Assembly: GCF_000314795.2 (NCBI RefSeq)
Contig: NZ_KB373314.1
Location: 1-64,000, forward strand
Direction: 5' to 3'
Source: Streptococcus sp. F0442
GTDB lineage: Bacteria > Bacillota > Bacilli > Lactobacillales > Streptococcaceae
Length of the DNA: 64,000 nucleotides
Of this stretch, positions 62,237-64,000 are shown in pieces. The position numbers were made by a program, and so were the translations under genes. The notes beneath the pieces are model-generated. The model was not told the DNA's origin and made no database searches. It saw nothing but the letters and a program-made list of their open reading frames with translations. Numbering within the stretch: the first letter of the stretch is position 1; the number at the start of each line of letters is the position of its first letter.

Positions 62237-62581
62237 ATGTCAGAAAAACAAAGAATGATTCAGGAATATGTTCCTGGGAAACAAGTCACATTAGCTCATT
62301 TGATTGCGAGTCCTGATCCAGTAATTTTTGAAAAATTGGGGTTACAGACTGATTTTCAAGATGCTATTGGAATATTAACCATCACTCCAAGTGAGGCAGC
62401 TATTATTGCTGTGGATATTGCTACGAAAGCAGCGGGAGTACAGATTGGTTTTGTCGATCGCTTTAGTGGATCGGTTGTCATGACTGGAGATGTTGCATCA
62501 GTAGATGCTTCACTCCATGCAGTTCTAAATGGCTTAGAGGAAATACTAGGCTTTTCAAGTACCATTGTAACAAGAACATAA
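62237..62581 (+). CDS. eutS: Microcompartment shell protein EutS/PduU
   Basis: A 114-residue circularly permuted BMC-domain protein. The N-terminal beta-barrel segment [19 protein letters not shown] and the core [44 protein letters not shown] (split for length) identify EutS/PduU. It forms hexamers in the shell. AGAGGTGG precedes the ATG. First gene of the ethanolamine part. Confidence 0.93.
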   Translation: MSEKQRMIQEYVPGKQVTLAHLIASPDPVIFEKLGLQTDFQDAIGILTITPSEAAIIAVDIATKAAGVQIGFVDRFSGSVVMTGDVASVDASLHAVLNGLEEILGFSSTIVTRT

Positions 62582-62603
62582 TTTCAAACGAGGGAAGGAT
62601 TTC

Positions 62604-63182
62604 ATGAAGGGCAGAATACTAATTTGTGATGATGATCCAATTATTCGCTTAGATATCAAACAAATTTTAGAACAGTCAGATTATGAAGTGGCTGCAGAAG
62701 CAAGTGATGGTTTTGAAGCTATCGAACTTTGCCAAAAACACTTTTTCGATCTAGTCATTATGGATATTAAATTACCATTACTGGACGGATTATCCGCGGG
62801 GAAAAAAATACTAGATGATGGATTGGCGTACGGGGTGATTATTCTCTCTGCATTTAGCGATGACCATTATGTTCAAAAAGCGAGTTTAACGGGTGCTAGT
62901 GCCTATTTAGTAAAACCGTTGGATGCAAAATCGTTAATTCCTACAATAGCAGTTTGTATAGAGAAAGGGCGGCAACAGCAATTACTTTCAAAGGAATTAA
63001 TCAAAATTAGTAAAAAGCTCGACGATCGAATTCTCTTAGAAAAGGCAAAAGGGCTCTTGATGACAAGAGATAATCTTTCAGAACCTGAAGCTTTTAAACA
63101 GATTCGGACCATTAGTATGCAAAAACGCGTTCCAATGATTGAAATTGCAAAATTGCTGTTATTAAATAATGAAGCACAATAA
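62604..63182 (+). CDS. eutV: ANTAR-domain response regulator
   Basis: A 192-residue regulator. The receiver domain (about 1-120) has the acid pair DDD near 9-11, phospho-acceptor D54 in LVIMDIKLP and the conserved lysine in YLVKPLD near 104. The ANTAR RNA-binding domain (about 130-190) is KLDDRILLEKAKGLLMTRDNLSEPEAFKQIRTISMQKRVPMIEIAKLLL. Phosphorylated EutV dimers bind twin six-base-loop hairpins and prevent termination; such leaders are present at 46206 and 52336. Confidence 0.95.
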   Translation: MKGRILICDDDPIIRLDIKQILEQSDYEVAAEASDGFEAIELCQKHFFDLVIMDIKLPLLDGLSAGKKILDDGLAYGVIILSAFSDDHYVQKASLTGASAYLVKPLDAKSLIPTIAVCIEKGRQQQLLSKELIKISKKLDDRILLEKAKGLLMTRDNLSEPEAFKQIRTISMQKRVPMIEIAKLLLLNNEAQ

Positions 63183-64000
63183 TCAAATAAAGAAATTTTG
63201 TGAAGATAAAACGGATTTAAATGAGGCGGATATTGATTACTTGATTCGGCAATCAGAGGCGGTTTTATCTAGCAAAGAGTTTATGGATAAGGACGTCTTC
63301 ATTGATGTCAAAAATATTTATTCTGACCATGCAATTGTCGTTTTCCATAGAAAGCCTCATACAAAGGAAAGCTTATATGAAAAGACAGTGGTAGGGCAAT
63401 CAGCATTTTTGGAAAACGAACCAGGGGTGCTACGAACTCTCCAGACAGGGGTTCCTTCTGTTGGACTCCGTGGACAATCGCAAGAAGGAGTTGCAATTGA
63501 ACAGACTGTTTTTCCGATTACTAGAGGAGAAAAAGTCATTGCTACTTTAATTGTTGAAAGTGATTTTTCAAATAGCTTTTCGTCTAGCTTCTCTCTCAAG
63601 CCTTCTAAAGGTGACAATTCTTACATTTTTCAAGCTCCTTCAGAATCAAGTCGAGAAGACGAAGTTTCCTTACTGGATTATGTAGAAGATGCAGTATTAG
63701 TGTTTGATCAGGGAGGATTTCTACTCCATTGCAATCAGTCTGCTGTTCTTTTATATCGAACGAAGTTGGGCTACTTGGATAGTGTTCAAGGAATGCATTA
63801 TGATAATCTTTCCTTGGATGGAACCATCTTTTCTGAATTAGTAGAAGATCATTTTTCAGATAGTAATAAAACCGTTAAGTATGGGAAGCACTATTTTCAA
63901 GTCAAGTGTTACCCCAATGCTCGCAATCAACAAACTGTTCTTACCATAAGGGATATCAGTGACCTTAAAGAAAAAGACAAAGAGATTCAAGAGAGTGTGA
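63169..64000 (+). CDS. eutW: Sensor histidine kinase EutW (cut by window end)
   Basis: A partial frame of 277 codons without a stop, starting at the ATG 63169 and overlapping the eutV stop by 14 nt. The N-terminal domain (about 1-150) resembles the GAF-like H_kinase_N sensor of EutW/PdtaS-type kinases (QSEAVLSSKEF..., VVFHRKPHTKESLYEKTVVGQ, GVAIEQTVFPITRG); a PAS domain follows (LDYVEDAVLVFDQGGFLLHCNQ near 166-187). The HisKA_2/ATPase part is beyond the window. It is expected to sense ethanolamine and phosphorylate EutV. Confidence 0.9.
   Translation, partial: MKHNNQIKKFCEDKTDLNEADIDYLIRQSEAVLSSKEFMDKDVFIDVKNIYSDHAIVVFHRKPHTKESLYEKTVVGQSAFLENEPGVLRTLQTGVPSVGLRGQSQEGVAIEQTVFPITRGEKVIATLIVESDFSNSFSSSFSLKPSKGDNSYIFQAPSESSREDEVSLLDYVEDAVLVFDQGGFLLHCNQSAVLLYRTKLGYLDSVQGMHYDNLSLDGTIFSELVEDHFSDSNKTVKYGKHYFQVKCYPNARNQQTVLTIRDISDLKEKDKEIQESV

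Overview
The window looks like chromosome of a viridans-group Streptococcus (mitis/sanguinis/parasanguinis-like). Supporting evidence: an AT-rich, mostly one-strand layout, AGGAGG-type ribosome binding sites, a pneumococcal-type polyamine operon (speA-speE-LYS9-nspC-aguA-aguB), the Mga-like regulator with glpK-glpO-glpF, an H2O2-forming GlpO, and a propanediol/B12 locus of the kind known from S. sanguinis. The species cannot be fixed from this sequence alone.

Region 1 (about 0.2-5.5 kb) is a MEGA-type macrolide-resistance element: mef(E) and msr(D), each behind its leader peptide (MTASMRLR and MYLIFM), followed on the opposite strand by the remains of an SOS-type umuC operon. It lies between two diverged copies of a roughly 220-bp intergenic repeat. 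Region 2 (5.5-17 kb) is an accessory patchwork: a CPBP protease, a nucleotidyltransferase fold, a GmrSD-like DUF262 gene, a duplicated peptidase E, two proteins sharing only their N-terminal domain, two acetyl/phosphotransferase genes resembling aminoglycoside-modifying enzymes, a His-tailed DMT transporter and an ADP-ribosylglycohydrolase. Further partial copies of the repeat are scattered through it. Region 3 (17-24 kb) is the polyamine operon, preceded by a ~300-nt structured leader that ends in a terminator. Region 4 (24-38 kb) holds a RelBE-type toxin-antitoxin pair, a CPBP/XRE-DUF4097 pair, an EndA-like nuclease, a VbhA-like mini-antitoxin, a MalR-type-controlled GH13 amylase, an Ltp-like surface protein with a tandemly duplicated promoter, a DUF4300 lipoprotein, and CbrC and ankyrin proteins. 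Region 5 (38-46 kb) is glycerol catabolism plus acetoin reductase.

Region 6 (46 kb to the end) is the most interesting part: a B12-dependent bacterial-microcompartment locus in which 1,2-propanediol genes run directly into an ethanolamine operon. Operon A (46.2-51.8 kb) encodes a surface HAD phosphatase, the EutP/PduV GTPase and B12 salvage/adenosylation (cobD, pduX, cobT, pduO). Operon B (52.3-60.8 kb) encodes pduQ, pduB, pduCDE, pduGH, a GlcG/PduO-C protein and pduF. Then come ackA and eutS, eutV, eutW (cut by the window end). Operons A and B both have a promoter with a CcpA-like cre site, then paired six-base-loop hairpins overlapping an intrinsic terminator, the architecture bound by ANTAR antiterminators such as EutV. 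Between A and B, on the minus strand and with no gene downstream, lies a cobalamin riboswitch followed by six-base-loop hairpins and a terminator. This matches a EutX/Rli55-type riboswitch RNA that would sequester EutV when B12 is scarce. The inferred logic is that substrate sensing (EutW-EutV), B12 sensing (riboswitch RNA) and carbon status (CcpA) jointly gate the microcompartment, the B12 cofactor supply and a surface phosphatase that might liberate ethanolamine.
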